Shown piece by piece: positions 42,128-51,600 of a stretch of 64,000 nt of DNA. Numbering within the stretch: position 1 is the first letter of the stretch; every line of letters begins with the position of its first letter. Both the position numbers and the translations under genes were made by a program. The notes beneath the pieces are model-generated. The model searched no databases and had not been told where the DNA came from. It worked only from the letters and a program-made list of their open reading frames with translations. Origin of the DNA: Flavobacteriales bacterium (GTDB lineage: Bacteria; Bacteroidota; Bacteroidia; Flavobacteriales_F; PHOS-HE28); assembly GCA_026129465.1 (NCBI GenBank), contig JAHCIA010000001.1:3135503-3199502 (forward strand), read 5' to 3'.

Positions 42128-44632
42128 TCATTCCTCCATGCCGCCACCGCCGCGCAAACTGGGCTCGGTGCGCTGGGGCCTGCGCCGGAAGAAGGAGGCG
42201 TCGCGCTCGCCGAATTTCCACGTGGCGGTGAAACGCACGAAGCGCATCTCGCGGCGGCGGAAGTCGTCCTGGATGAAGGTGGGCGTGTCGTAGGCATAGC
42301 CCCAACGGCGCGTGAAGAAGACGTCATTCACCGAGAGCACCGCGCTGAGCCGCTTGCTGAACTCCTTCGACAGCGAGACGTCCACACCGTAGTTGCTGAT
42401 GCGCGTGCCCTGCGGGATGATGCCCGGGGCGCGGTACTCGCCGTTCAGCTGCAGAACCAGGTCCTTCGGCATCTCGTAGCTCACCATCAGCTTGGCGTCC
42501 CACACCACACCACTGTTGCGCACCGGCATCAGGCCGCCCAATTCCACGGTGACGTACTGGAGTGTGCCGCTCAGGGTCGTCACCAGCTTCTTCACGGGTT
42601 CCACACGCAGGGTGTTCTCCCAGCCATACTCGAAGGCGTTACGGCCGTTGTCCCAGCTGTTCACCAGGATGTCGGGGTCGCTTTCCAGCGGATAGGCCAC
42701 ATGGCTGATGATGTCCTGGATGTAACGGCCATAGAGTGAACTGAGCCAGGAGCCCTTGCCGTTCTGGAGCGGGAGCAGGTGGTTCAGTTCGGCCATGTTC
42801 ACCAGCTCCGGTGCCAGCGCGGGGTTGCCGATGCGGATGTTGCGGCTGTCGGCGATCTGGATGAAGGGCATGATCTGCCAGAAGCGCGGCCTGCGGATCT
42901 TGCGAGAGAAGTTGACCTGGAACTCACGGGAACTGTTCTCCCAGCGGCGAACGAGGTACAGGGCCGGGAAGAAGGTCTTGTCCAGGTCGTCGGTGCCATC
43001 GGGGTACTTGTAGCCCAGGAAGCTGCCTTTGCCGCGCAGTTCGGCCTCGAACCAGGTCTGTTCGAAACGGATGCCCGCCTGCAGCGCCCAACGTTCGTTC
43101 AGCTTGCGCGACCAGTTGAAGTACGCGGCGTTGACGATGTCGGTGATGAGGTAGTCGTTGCTCTGCGAGGTGTCCACCACCGACTCGCCGATGAGCGGGG
43201 AGGTGAGGTACACGTTGAGCCAGGTGTTGTCCAGCGTGTAGCTGCCCATGAAGCCCCATTCGATCTTGTTGTCGTCGTCGATGGGGTCCACCGCATCGAA
43301 CTGGGCGCGCCAGCGGTTGTAGCCGGCACCGCCGGAGTTCTCCTGGGTGCGCGGGCTCCATACCAATGGGTCGCCATCGGTGCCGAAGCTGCGCGTGGTG
43401 AATGCTGAGATGCTCTCACGCTGCCAATAACTGTGGTTCAGGTCCGCGGTCCATTCCCTCCCCTGTTTCGGGCTCTTGCGGCGGAAGAGCAACTGGTTGT
43501 TCAGGCTCATGTTCCGCGTGTCGTTCACATTGAACTGATCGCCGCGGGAGAGCGGTTCGCCCTCTGGCGTGGAGGTACTGAAGATCTGGGTCTCGTCGCC
43601 GCCCATGTTCCGCATCTGCACATTGGTGGCCAGGCTGATCGTGTTGCGGTTGCTCTGGTCCCAGTCGATGCCGACGCGGCCGCCCCGCATGGTCCAGTTG
43701 CTGTTGTTCTCCGCGTCCTGCCGGAAGATGCTCACAGGCACCCCGTCCACCAGGTCCACCCGGTTGGTGCGGCCATCGGTGGCATTGGTGGAAGTGTTGT
43801 AGTTGTAGCCGACGCTCAGCCCCCAGCGGCCTTCCTTCACATTGAGGTTGCCTTGCAGCTGGTAACGGTCGTTGGTGCCGATGCCGCCCTGGACCTGGCC
43901 GAAGTAGCCGGGCTTGTCATTCTTCTTCAGCACCACGTTGATGATGCCGCCTGTGGTGCCCGCATCGAAGATCACCGAAGGGTTTGTGATGATCTCCACG
44001 CGCTCGATGTCCTCTGCAGGGATCTGGTCCAATGACAGGGCACTGGGCCGGCCGTCCACCAGGATCTGTGGTGAACTGCCGCGCAATTCCACGTTCCCTT
44101 CCACGTCCACGTTCAGGCCGGGGATGTTCTTCATCACGTCCACGCCCGATCCTCCCCGCGTGGTGAGGTCGCGCTCCACATTGAACACGCGGCGGTCCAC
44201 CTTCATCACCACTTGGCTGCTGCGGCCCGTGATCTCCACTTCCTGGAGGAGTTCGGCGTCGGGCTCCAGCAGCAGGTTGCCCAGGTCGGCTTCCATTTGG
44301 TCGCGCGTAAGGGTCACTTCGGAGGAGAGCTTCTTGTACCCGATGAAGCTCACTTCCACCCGCAGGGGGGCCAGGGGCAATTTCTCCACGCTGAACTCGC
44401 CGTTCGGCCGCACGATGGTTCCACCCAGCAGGCTGTCGTTGCGCTGCAGAAACACGGCGATCGTGGCGAACTCCGCAGGTTTGCGCGTGCTGGCGTCCAG
44501 CACCCTGCCATAGACCTTGCCGATGGTGGGTGGAGCGCCGCCGCCGGGGCGTTGCGCCAGGAGTTGCAGGCAGGTGGGAAGGAAGAGGATGGGGGTGAAG
44601 GCCCATCGCAGGGCCGGGATAGCGAGGCGCAT
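42128..44632 (-). CDS. TonB-receptor-like outer-membrane beta-barrel protein
   Basis: An 834-residue outer-membrane protein of the Bacteroidota OMP family with carboxypeptidase-regulatory domain, plug and barrel. Signal peptide near the start (ALRWAFTPILFLPTCLQLLAQ); regulatory-like domain at about 35-125 (GKVYGRVLDASTRKPAEFATI, VSFIGYKKLSSEV); plug at about 130-240 (NIPGLNVDVEGNVELRGS, ILVDGRPSALSLDQIPAEDIERVEIITNPS, GTTGGIINVVLKK). The barrel ends with a glycine-rich tail. The substrate is unknown. ATG 44632 was chosen because a perfect TACCTTTG promoter box lies 10 bases upstream; the frame is open to 44677. Confidence 0.87.
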   Translation of the reverse strand: MRLAIPALRWAFTPILFLPTCLQLLAQRPGGGAPPTIGKVYGRVLDASTRKPAEFATIAVFLQRNDSLLGGTIVRPNGEFSVEKLPLAPLRVEVSFIGYKKLSSEVTLTRDQMEADLGNLLLEPDAELLQEVEITGRSSQVVMKVDRRVFNVERDLTTRGGSGVDVMKNIPGLNVDVEGNVELRGSSPQILVDGRPSALSLDQIPAEDIERVEIITNPSVIFDAGTTGGIINVVLKKNDKPGYFGQVQGGIGTNDRYQLQGNLNVKEGRWGLSVGYNYNTSTNATDGRTNRVDLVDGVPVSIFRQDAENNSNWTMRGGRVGIDWDQSNRNTISLATNVQMRNMGGDETQIFSTSTPEGEPLSRGDQFNVNDTRNMSLNNQLLFRRKSPKQGREWTADLNHSYWQRESISAFTTRSFGTDGDPLVWSPRTQENSGGAGYNRWRAQFDAVDPIDDDNKIEWGFMGSYTLDNTWLNVYLTSPLIGESVVDTSQSNDYLITDIVNAAYFNWSRKLNERWALQAGIRFEQTWFEAELRGKGSFLGYKYPDGTDDLDKTFFPALYLVRRWENSSREFQVNFSRKIRRPRFWQIMPFIQIADSRNIRIGNPALAPELVNMAELNHLLPLQNGKGSWLSSLYGRYIQDIISHVAYPLESDPDILVNSWDNGRNAFEYGWENTLRVEPVKKLVTTLSGTLQYVTVELGGLMPVRNSGVVWDAKLMVSYEMPKDLVLQLNGEYRAPGIIPQGTRISNYGVDVSLSKEFSKRLSAVLSVNDVFFTRRWGYAYDTPTFIQDDFRRREMRFVRFTATWKFGERDASFFRRRPQRTEPSLRGGGGMEE

Positions 44633-44641
44633 GTCGGGTGG

Positions 44642-44649
44642 CAAAGGTA
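44642..44649 (-). promoter_or_regulatory. Putative -7 promoter element of the outer-membrane protein gene
   Basis: Minus-strand TACCTTTG, an exact TAnnTTTG match ending 9 bases before the ATG at 44632, implying a very short leader. No matching -33 TTG is seen. Confidence 0.45.
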
Positions 44650-44737
44650 CCGGGGCGGTATTCCCCCGGGCGGACATACGCCCTCCGGACCTTGGAAGCG
44701 TTCGGTCGCGTGACGTTTTTTAACACCCCCCAAGAGA

Positions 44738-44763
44738 AAGCCCCCGCCGGTGGGCAGGGGCTT
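44738..44763 (-). terminator. Terminator of the RNA-binding protein gene
   Basis: 7-bp stem AAGCCCC (44738-44744) and GGGGCTT (44757-44763), extended by three inner pairs after one mismatch. It lies 21 bases beyond the RRM gene's stop on its strand. Confidence 0.6.
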
Positions 44764-44784
44764 CCATACTTGTGCGGGATGTGC

Positions 44785-45168
44785 TCAGTAGTCCTCGTTG
44801 CGGAATCCACCGCCACGGCGATCGCCGCGGTCTTCGCGGTATCCGCCACGGTCTCCTCCACCGCGATCGTTGCGGAAACCGCCACGATCGCCACCACCAC
44901 CGCCACGGAAGGGGCGGTCGCCCTCGGTGCGTGGGCGTGCCTCGTTCACGACCAGGTCGCGGCCGTGGAAATTCTTGCCGTTGGTGGCCTCGATGGCCGT
45001 ACGGCCGGCGTTGTCATCGGACATCTCCACGAAACCGAATCCGCGGCTCCGGTTGGTGACCTTGTCCATGATGATCTTGGCCGAAGTGACCTCCCCATAC
45101 GGCTCGAAAAGTTCGCGGAGGTCCTGGTCCTTCACTGAGTAAGGCACGTTGGCGACGTAAATGTTCAT
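44785..45168 (-). CDS. RRM-type RNA-binding protein
   Basis: A 127-residue cytosolic RNA-binding protein. One RRM domain (residues 1-80) with RNP2 (IYVANVPY) and RNP1 (RGFGFVEM), then a glycine/arginine-rich tail (RGG-type repeats, GGGGGDRGGFRNDRGGG) of about 45 residues that can bind RNA non-specifically. This architecture matches the small glycine-rich RNA-binding proteins of cyanobacteria and Bacteroidota, often cold-induced and probable RNA chaperones. ATG 45168 gives the exact RRM start; the frame is open further up, but that region is the promoter and a dyad. Confidence 0.93.
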   Translation of the reverse strand: MNIYVANVPYSVKDQDLRELFEPYGEVTSAKIIMDKVTNRSRGFGFVEMSDDNAGRTAIEATNGKNFHGRDLVVNEARPRTEGDRPFRGGGGGDRGGFRNDRGGGDRGGYREDRGDRRGGGFRNEDY

Positions 45169-45213
45169 GAGTTCTACTGACTGTTTTTGTTCGTGATCGC
45201 CTGTGCCGCGGAG

Positions 45214-45278
45214 GTCTCGCCAAAGAACGCCCCGGCCGTTGGGCGAGACGAAAGTAGGTCTATTCCCGATCCCGGCAA
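45214..45278 (-). promoter_or_regulatory. Promoter and inverted repeat upstream of the RRM gene
   Basis: On the minus strand: TTG at 45278-45276, a 19-base spacer, then the -7-like TACTTTCG at 45256-45249. An inverted repeat of 8 bp (GTCTCGCC at 45214-45221, GGCGAGAC at 45242-45249) with an inner AACG/CGTT pair straddles the likely transcription start. It could be an operator or a leader hairpin. Confidence 0.45.
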
Positions 45279-45313
45279 TACCCGTGGCCCCCGGCCGGGT
45301 GTTCGGGATCGGG
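45265..45313 (-). terminator. Terminator of the GNAT gene
   Basis: 10-bp stem CCCGATCCCG (45265-45274) and CGGGATCGGG (45304-45313), 14 bases past the GNAT stop codon. The left arm overlaps the -33 region of the RRM promoter. Confidence 0.6.
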
Positions 45314-45326
45314 CCGTGGTAGCGGG

Positions 45327-45830
45327 TCAGGGCCGGTCGATCCGGTAGATCAGCGCCTCGGGATCGTGGTCGCAAACGTCGGTCTTCCAGTACCGCATGC
45401 CCAGCTTTTCCAGCACCCGGATGGAGGCGATGTTCCCCTGTGCCACGCGGCCGACGATGGTTTCCAGGCCGAATTGCCCGAAGCCCAGTTCCAAGCTGGC
45501 TTGAGCCGCTTCGGTGGCGTAGCCCCGGCCCCAGTGTTCGCGCAGCAGCCGGTAGCCCAGGTCCACAGTTCCGTCCTCAAGCCGCTTCAGGCCGCACCAC
45601 CCCAGCCAGGCGTCATCGGCGGTGCGCATCATGGCCCAGCGGCCGAACCCATGCCGGCGGTAGTCCGGGTAGGCGGCCAGGAAGGCACGGGCTTCCTCCA
45701 CCGACGCGAATGGGCCATCGCCCGTGTACCGGACCACTTCAGGGTCGCTGTTCAGCAGGAATGCGTGATCGGCGTCATCCGGCGTCATCTCGCGGAGATG
45801 GAGCCGTTCGGTGGTGGCGATGGGGGACAT
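45327..45830 (-). CDS. GNAT-family N-acetyltransferase (RimJ/RimL type)
   Basis: A 167-residue acetyl-CoA-dependent acetyltransferase. It starts TERLHLREMTPDDADHAF, has the RimJ/RimL-like NSDPEVVRYTGDGPF segment, the acetyl-CoA loop REHWGRGYATEAAQASLE and the following NIASIRVLEKLGMRY motif. The acceptor is unknown (protein N-terminus, antibiotic or metabolite are all possible). ATG 45830 was preferred over 45854 because the family starts close to TERL. It ends in a hairpin terminator. Confidence 0.88.
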   Translation of the reverse strand: MSPIATTERLHLREMTPDDADHAFLLNSDPEVVRYTGDGPFASVEEARAFLAAYPDYRRHGFGRWAMMRTADDAWLGWCGLKRLEDGTVDLGYRLLREHWGRGYATEAAQASLELGFGQFGLETIVGRVAQGNIASIRVLEKLGMRYWKTDVCDHDPEALIYRIDRP

Positions 45831-45891
45831 GGACAATGGGGCCTTGTGGCCCACTTGACGAAGCCGGGCCGTCGCTGGTTACCCGGGCACC

Positions 45892-45899
45892 TACCTTTG
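45892..45899 (+). promoter_or_regulatory. Putative -7 promoter element of the desaturase gene
   Basis: TACCTTTG, an exact TAnnTTTG match, 24 bases before the ATG at 45924. No convincing -33 element. Confidence 0.45.
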
Positions 45900-45923
45900 G
45901 TCCATACCGCTTTTCCCAACGAC

Positions 45924-46997
45924 ATGTCACAACCCGTTTTCGCCAGGACCGCTCCGCTCTTTTTCCAACGCCTGCGAGAGGTCACCGAGGCCTACTTCAA
46001 GGAGACCGGCAACCGCAAGACCGGCGACCTGCGCCTCTATACCAAGACCGCCGTGCTCGGCGCGGCGCTGGTGGCCCTTTACGTGGTCCTCGTCTTCTTC
46101 ACACCGGCCTCCACATGGCTGGCCCTGGGCCTATGCGCCGTGATGGGACTGGTGGTGGCCAGCATCGGCTTCAATGTGATGCACGATGGGGCCCATGGCA
46201 GCTACAGCCGCCGCAAGTGGGTGAACGAGACCATGGCCCACAGCCTCAACTTCCTCGGCGGCAACGTGTACATCTGGAAGCTGAAGCACAATGTGAACCA
46301 CCACACCTTCACCAACGTGGAGGGGCACGACGACGACATCGACATCAAGCCCTGGATCCGGGTGCATCCCGGCCAGGAGCGCCGGTGGTACCACCGCTTC
46401 CAGCACATCTACGGCCCTGTGCTCTACGGCACCACCTACCTGTTCTGGATCTTTTACAACGACCTGCGCAAGTACTTCACCGGCCGCATCGCGGAGGAGA
46501 CCCCCTTGAAGCCCATGGACCTGAAGGAACACATCCTGTTCTGGGCCTCCAAGCTGTTCTACATCGGCCTGTTCCTGGTGCTGCCCATGGTCCTGGTGGG
46601 CGTGCTCCCAACACTGGCCGGCTATGGCGTGATGGTCTTCGTCGCGGGCGTGGTGATCAGCGTGGTGTTCCAACTGGCGCACGTGGTGGAGGGCACGGAC
46701 TTCCATCATCCTGCCGAGGAAGGACATGCCATCGAGAGCGAGTGGGCCATCCATCAGGTGAGCACCACGGTGAACTTCGCCACGCGCAACAAGGTGTGGA
46801 ACTGGCTCTTCGGCGGGCTCAACTTCCAGGTGGAGCATCATCTTTTCCCGCGTATCAGCCACGTGCACTATCCCGAGTTGAACAAGCGGTTGCGCCTGGT
46901 CTGTGCCGAGTTCAACGTGCCATACCGGGAGTTCCCCACCATGCGCAGCGCGCTGTGGTCGCATCTGCGTCATCTGCGGCAGGTGGGCAGGGCTTGA
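45924..46997 (+). CDS. Membrane fatty acid desaturase
   Basis: A 357-residue integral membrane di-iron desaturase acting on acyl-CoA or lipid-bound acyl chains. The three histidine boxes are complete: HDGAH at 87-91, HNVNHH at 122-127 and QVEHH at 302-306. The Q in the third box is typical of the front-end (delta-5/6-like) and linoleoyl-CoA-desaturase subgroup. Hydrophobic pairs at about 42-82 and 190-230 frame the boxes. No cytochrome b5 domain is fused, so an external electron donor is needed. Position of the new double bond cannot be told. Convergent with the DUF4139 gene, with 37 bases between and no clear terminator. Confidence 0.92.
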   Translation: MSQPVFARTAPLFFQRLREVTEAYFKETGNRKTGDLRLYTKTAVLGAALVALYVVLVFFTPASTWLALGLCAVMGLVVASIGFNVMHDGAHGSYSRRKWVNETMAHSLNFLGGNVYIWKLKHNVNHHTFTNVEGHDDDIDIKPWIRVHPGQERRWYHRFQHIYGPVLYGTTYLFWIFYNDLRKYFTGRIAEETPLKPMDLKEHILFWASKLFYIGLFLVLPMVLVGVLPTLAGYGVMVFVAGVVISVVFQLAHVVEGTDFHHPAEEGHAIESEWAIHQVSTTVNFATRNKVWNWLFGGLNFQVEHHLFPRISHVHYPELNKRLRLVCAEFNVPYREFPTMRSALWSHLRHLRQVGRA

Positions 46998-47034
46998 GCC
47001 CTTGGCATCGGAAGCTGGCCGCCGCCGCCGGGGA

Positions 47035-48651
47035 TCACTCCAGCACCACCGGCGTGTCCTTGGGGTGCTTCACGCTGTAGCTGAAGCCCAGCTTGCGGGT
47101 TTCCCGTGCGGCCAGGTTGATGTCCCAGGAGAGGAAGCCCTTCTGCGCGTCCACCGTGGCGCCGCCCTTGTCTTCCAGCTTCACCTCGATCTCGCTCTGC
47201 GGGCTCAATGGATGCTGATCGCGCACCTCCAGGTCCACGGAGATCGACTTGGTGTTGCGCACGGTGAGGTCCCAACCGATGGTGACGGTTCGTTTGCCGC
47301 CCACCACCGCCTTCTGGTCCGTTGTCTTGCGGCGCACACGCTCCACCACCACGCCCTTGTCGCGGCCCAGGGAGATGTCCATGGTATCACGCGGCTGGTC
47401 CAGGTCCAGATAGCTCTTGCCCACGTAGGTGCCCTCGAAGAACACGTTGGCCTCACCGGGCAGCAGCCCAAGGTCCTCCCAGCCCGTGGTGCGCGCATAG
47501 AGGAAGGCGTCCTTGTCCAGCTTGGGTGTCGCATAGTGCTTGTAGTTGGCGGGAATGTCGTGGCTGCGCACACCCACCGTATGCGCCTTGCCATCACTGG
47601 GGATGGTGAAAGGCGTTTCGATGATGTACTCGAGCGTGGTGGTGCGGAATTCCAAGGCGTTGGCCACCATGGTGGTCGCCTCCCGCTCTTCCAGCATGAC
47701 CTGTTCCCCTGCGGATGGCGCCATGCCGCGGTAGTCGTCGGCATCCATCGCTTCCTTGCGCGCGGCACTGGTGCGTGTGAGGGTCTGCGTCGCCATCGGT
47801 CTGGGCCGCCAGAGCGTCCAGGGCAGCAGTTGCGGCATCACCCCGCCCAAGGTGGGGTTGCCGCTGCTGAGACTCAAGGCGACCTTGTTCCAATCCTCAC
47901 CGGTGTTGTTCACCACCTGGGCCTTCATCAACAACTCGATGGGCTGTCCCACGGCTTTGGCGCGCAGGTCGTAGGCCGGCACCCAGCCGGCGTTGCCCAC
48001 GAAGCAGGTGATCGTGAAGCTGGCGTTCACTTCCGCCGCGCTGCTGATCTCCACCACCACTTCGCTGGTGGGCCGTGGCGCCTGGGCCTGCAACTGCTGC
48101 AACTGCTGACGATGCTTCAGCAACTCCTCATTGATCGTGTTCATCTTTTCCTGTTGGGCCAACTGCCCGCTCTTCACCGCCTTCATCCGTTCGCGCACGT
48201 AGTCGTTCACCGCGGTCAGCTGTGCCGCCGTGATCCCGTTCTGCTGCCCACCGATCGCGCTGTTCTTGTTGAGCAGCTGCTCCTCGTTGGTCCATACGTC
48301 ATGCAAGGCCTTCTCCTGCGCCTGGTCCTTCTCCAACTTCTTGATCCGCGACTGCAATTCCTCGATCTCCTTCTTCTTCGGGCTTTCCGTGAGGTAGTTC
48401 ATCCTGTGGTTCACACTGAGGATGTTGTAGCCGCCCTTGCCGGTGACCTGGATGCTCTGCGGGTCGATCCCCTGCGGCAGTCCGGCGAAGACCAGCGTGC
48501 TGGTGCCAGCGGGGACCGTGGTGCTGGCGGTGCGTGTCACCTGTGCGCCGCTGAGGAAGACCTTGGCCTCGGTAAGCTTGCTGGTGACGTTCTTCTCGCT
48601 GGCCAAAGTGGTGGAAGCGATGAGCAACAGGGGGAGGATGATCGTGCGCAT
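47035..48651 (-). CDS. DUF4139 (mucoidy-inhibitor-like) exported protein
   Basis: A 538-residue protein with a signal peptide (TIILPLLLIASTTLASE). The N-terminal DUF4140-like part has TEAKVFLSGAQVTRTAS, then a coiled coil (about 90-195, EIEELQSRIKKLEKDQ ... NEELLKHRQQLQQLQAQ). The C-terminal DUF4139 beta-rich domain shows FVGNAGWVPAYDLRAK, NNTGEDWNKVALSLSSGNP, GEANVFFEGTYVGKSYLDL and ISLGRDKGVVVERVR. The family is widespread in Bacteroidota; its role is unknown, and the MuiA name comes from a distant homologue. ATG 48651 follows the signal peptide. Confidence 0.88.
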   Translation of the reverse strand: MRTIILPLLLIASTTLASEKNVTSKLTEAKVFLSGAQVTRTASTTVPAGTSTLVFAGLPQGIDPQSIQVTGKGGYNILSVNHRMNYLTESPKKKEIEELQSRIKKLEKDQAQEKALHDVWTNEEQLLNKNSAIGGQQNGITAAQLTAVNDYVRERMKAVKSGQLAQQEKMNTINEELLKHRQQLQQLQAQAPRPTSEVVVEISSAAEVNASFTITCFVGNAGWVPAYDLRAKAVGQPIELLMKAQVVNNTGEDWNKVALSLSSGNPTLGGVMPQLLPWTLWRPRPMATQTLTRTSAARKEAMDADDYRGMAPSAGEQVMLEEREATTMVANALEFRTTTLEYIIETPFTIPSDGKAHTVGVRSHDIPANYKHYATPKLDKDAFLYARTTGWEDLGLLPGEANVFFEGTYVGKSYLDLDQPRDTMDISLGRDKGVVVERVRRKTTDQKAVVGGKRTVTIGWDLTVRNTKSISVDLEVRDQHPLSPQSEIEVKLEDKGGATVDAQKGFLSWDINLAARETRKLGFSYSVKHPKDTPVVLE

Positions 48652-48733
48652 GTTGGTGCTGTTCCAGGGGACAAAGGAAAGGTGCCGCTGGTACGAAGTG
48701 CCCGTACACGCGACACGTCCTTGGGTTCAATGC

Positions 48734-48781
48734 CGAGGGCCGCCCCATCCCGGACCTGGATCCGGGAGGGAGCGGCCCTCG
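48734..48781 (-). terminator. Terminator downstream of the IS-split cargo gene
   Basis: 10-bp stem CGAGGGCCGC (48734-48743) and GCGGCCCTCG (48772-48781), with a further inner stem of CCC/GGG and TCCCGGA/TCCGGGA. It lies 23 bases beyond the stop codon at 48804. Confidence 0.75.
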
Positions 48782-50220
48782 TTCGAATTGACGCGGTGAT
48801 CGCTCACCGCTGCACCACCAGGCGCTTCACTTGCCGCTCATCACCAGCGGTGATCGCCACCAGGTAGGTGCCAGGGGCGAGGCCATCCAGTTGGAGCATG
48901 GTGAAAAGTTGTCCGCCTTGGGCAGGTAGCTCCTGGGCCATCACACGCTGTCCGCTCAGGTCGAAGAGGTCGATCGCCACGGTGGCGGTGGTCACTTCAT
49001 CCATCGCGATCCAGAGCTGCTGGCCGTTGTTGGGGTTGGGCCAGATCGTGAGCTGGGCTTCGTTGGTTTCGTCGAGGAGCATGTTCTCGTTGCCGGGAGC
49101 GGCGCCAGCGCTGATGGTCACCGTGCAGTACTCGCCCCAGGTGCACCAAGTGGGCACGCCACTGATGTTCTTGCGGGCACGGACACGCACGTTGTAGGTG
49201 ACACCGGGCTGCATGGCCGGCTGGCTGGCCCAGTTCAGGTGGCGCTGCACGGTGGTGGTCTGCAACACGGCCAGGTAAGACGCATCGCCCGGCAGGTTGG
49301 TGAATTCCCACTCGTAGAGGTTGGCACCGGCGATGGCCATGGCGAAGAGCCTGTTGGCCGCCTGGTTGGGGCCACCCCATGTGCGGGTGACACCACAGCT
49401 GAAGTTGGGGTGGCCCACCACATCGTTGAGCTTGGCGGGCGGGCAGGCGGCCGTCACCGGGTCGAGGGTCATGCGGCAGGCTGGGCCGTATGCGGCATAG
49501 ACCCCATTGACCACGCTGCGGATGCGGACGTTGTAGAGGACGAGGTCCTGCAAATGGTTGGCGGCGGCCCAGTTGTTCAGCTTGATGTGGCATGCACGTG
49601 TGGCGCCCACATTGTTGTACCCATCGCTGGTGGCGTGGTTGCGCAGCTTGCGGAAGCTGAGGCTGCCATGGGGGTCGAAGAACCAGAACTCGTATCCGTC
49701 GTCGGTCTGGTCGCCCACTTGCCACTCATCGCTCACGATGGCGTTCTCAGCGGCCACCAGGTATTGTCCACTCACCCAGTAGTTGCGGTCGCAGCTGCTG
49801 GCGATGGGGCGGTCGGTGCCCATGGGCAGGCAGAATCCTTCACCGGGGGCCAGAGCGCTCCCACTTCCGAAAGCGCCGTTGTCGCGGCTGTCGATGATGC
49901 GGTCGCCTGCGAGGGTGCGCAGGATGTAGCCACCGCCGGCGATGCCATCACCACCGGCGTCGGTCACCACCAAGCGGTAGCAGCCATCGGGCAGGCAGCA
50001 GGCTTCGAGCACGCTGGGCTGGCTGCTGGGCAGTCCGCTGCCGCTGCACACCGGTGAACCACCACCGAGCGGGCTGATGCTCCAGGAGATCTGGCCGCCA
50101 TTGGCATCGGTGGCGAAGTCGATCACCAGATCATGGATGCAGTCGGTGGGCTCGCCCACGCAATCGCACGCTTCGGTCACCACGCCATTGATGTAACCGG
50201 GGCCGGCGTCGCACACATCA

Positions 50221-50520
50221 CCGATGTTGGCCTCCAGCAACGGGCAGTCGAACTCGGGTTCGATGGGTGTGCCCACGCAATCGCAGTCGGCGTTGACGGT
50301 GTCGTTTTCGGTGTTCTCGTCCAGGTCGTCGCAGGCATCACCGATGTTGGCTTCCAGCAGCGGGCAGTCGAACTCGGGTTCGATGGGTGTGCCCACGCAA
50401 TCGCAGTCGGCGTTGACGGTGTCGTTCTCGGTGTTCTCGTCCAGGTCGTCGCAGGCATCACCGATGTTGGCTTCCAGCAACGGGCAGTCGAACTCGGGCT
50501 CGATGGGCGTGCCGGCGCAT
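50221..50520 (-). repeat. Tandem 120-bp coding repeats
   Basis: Two almost identical 120-base units (starting at 50221 and 50341) and a third, diverged partial unit. Each encodes 40 residues with four cysteines and acidic, Asn-rich loops. Confidence 0.88.
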
Positions 50521-51014
50521 TCACATCCTGCGGTGATCACATCGTTCTCCGTGTTCTCATCACCGTCATTGCAGGTGGCGCCTGGTTCGGGATTTCCGCA
50601 GCCGCAATCACCAGGTGCGGTCTTGTCCGGGTCGTTCGGGCAGCCATCGTTGCAATCGGCCGTGCCGTCACCGTCGGAGTCCACATCGCTCACCCCGCAT
50701 CCACAGATGCCAGGCGCGGTCTTGTCGGGGTCGTTCGGGCAGCCGTCGTCCGCGTCGCAAACCCCGTCGCCATCGCTGTCCTGGAAGGTGCCGGCGCAAT
50801 CGCAATTGGCGTCGTACACGTCATTGATCGTGCAATCATCGCCATCGTCGCAAGCGGTGCCTGGCTGGGCAGGTCCGCCGGGAACGCCGGCGCAATCCTC
50901 ATCGGGCAGCACGCCCACGCAGAGGCAGTTGGCGTTCACCGTGTCGTTGATGGTATTGGCGTTGCCATCGTCGCAGGCATCACCGGGTTGCAGGCCGGCC
51001 AGCAGCGGGCAGGG

Positions 51015-51600
51015 GTCGTTGCAATCGGCCACACCGTCACCATCGGTGTCCACATCGCTTGCACCGCATCCGCAGATGCCGGGCTCGGTCTTGTCCGGGT
51101 CGTTCGGGCAGCCATCATTGCAATCGGCCACACCATCACCATCGCTGTCCACATCGCTCACACCGCATCCGCAGATGCCAGGCTCGGTCTTGTTGGGATC
51201 GTTCGGGCAGCCATCAATGCAATCCGCTACGCCGTCACCATCGCTGTCCGCATCACTCACGCCGCATCCGCAGATGCCGGGCTCGGTCTTGTTGGGATCG
51301 TTCGGGCACAGGTCGTTGCAGTCCGGTGTGCCGTCGTTGTCGGTGTCGGTATCAGCCACGCCGCAGCCGCAAATGCCGGGTATGATCTTGTCCGGGTCGT
51401 TCGGGCAGCCATCGATGCAATCCGCTACGCCGTCACCATCGCTGTCCACATCGCTCACACCGCATCCGCAGATGCCAGGCGCGGTCTTGTCCGGGTCGTT
51501 CGGACAGCCATCGATGCAATCGGCCGTGCCATCACCATCGGTATCCGTATCCGGCACACCGCAGCCGCACTGGCCCGGCGCGATCTTGTTCGGATCGTTG
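51015..51600 (-). repeat. Tandem 99-bp thrombospondin-3-type coding repeats
   Basis: The landmark CGCAGATGCC recurs at 51071, 51170 and 51269, a spacing of exactly 99 bases (33 codons). Six units are contiguous here; two more lie at about 50590-50740. Confidence 0.85.
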
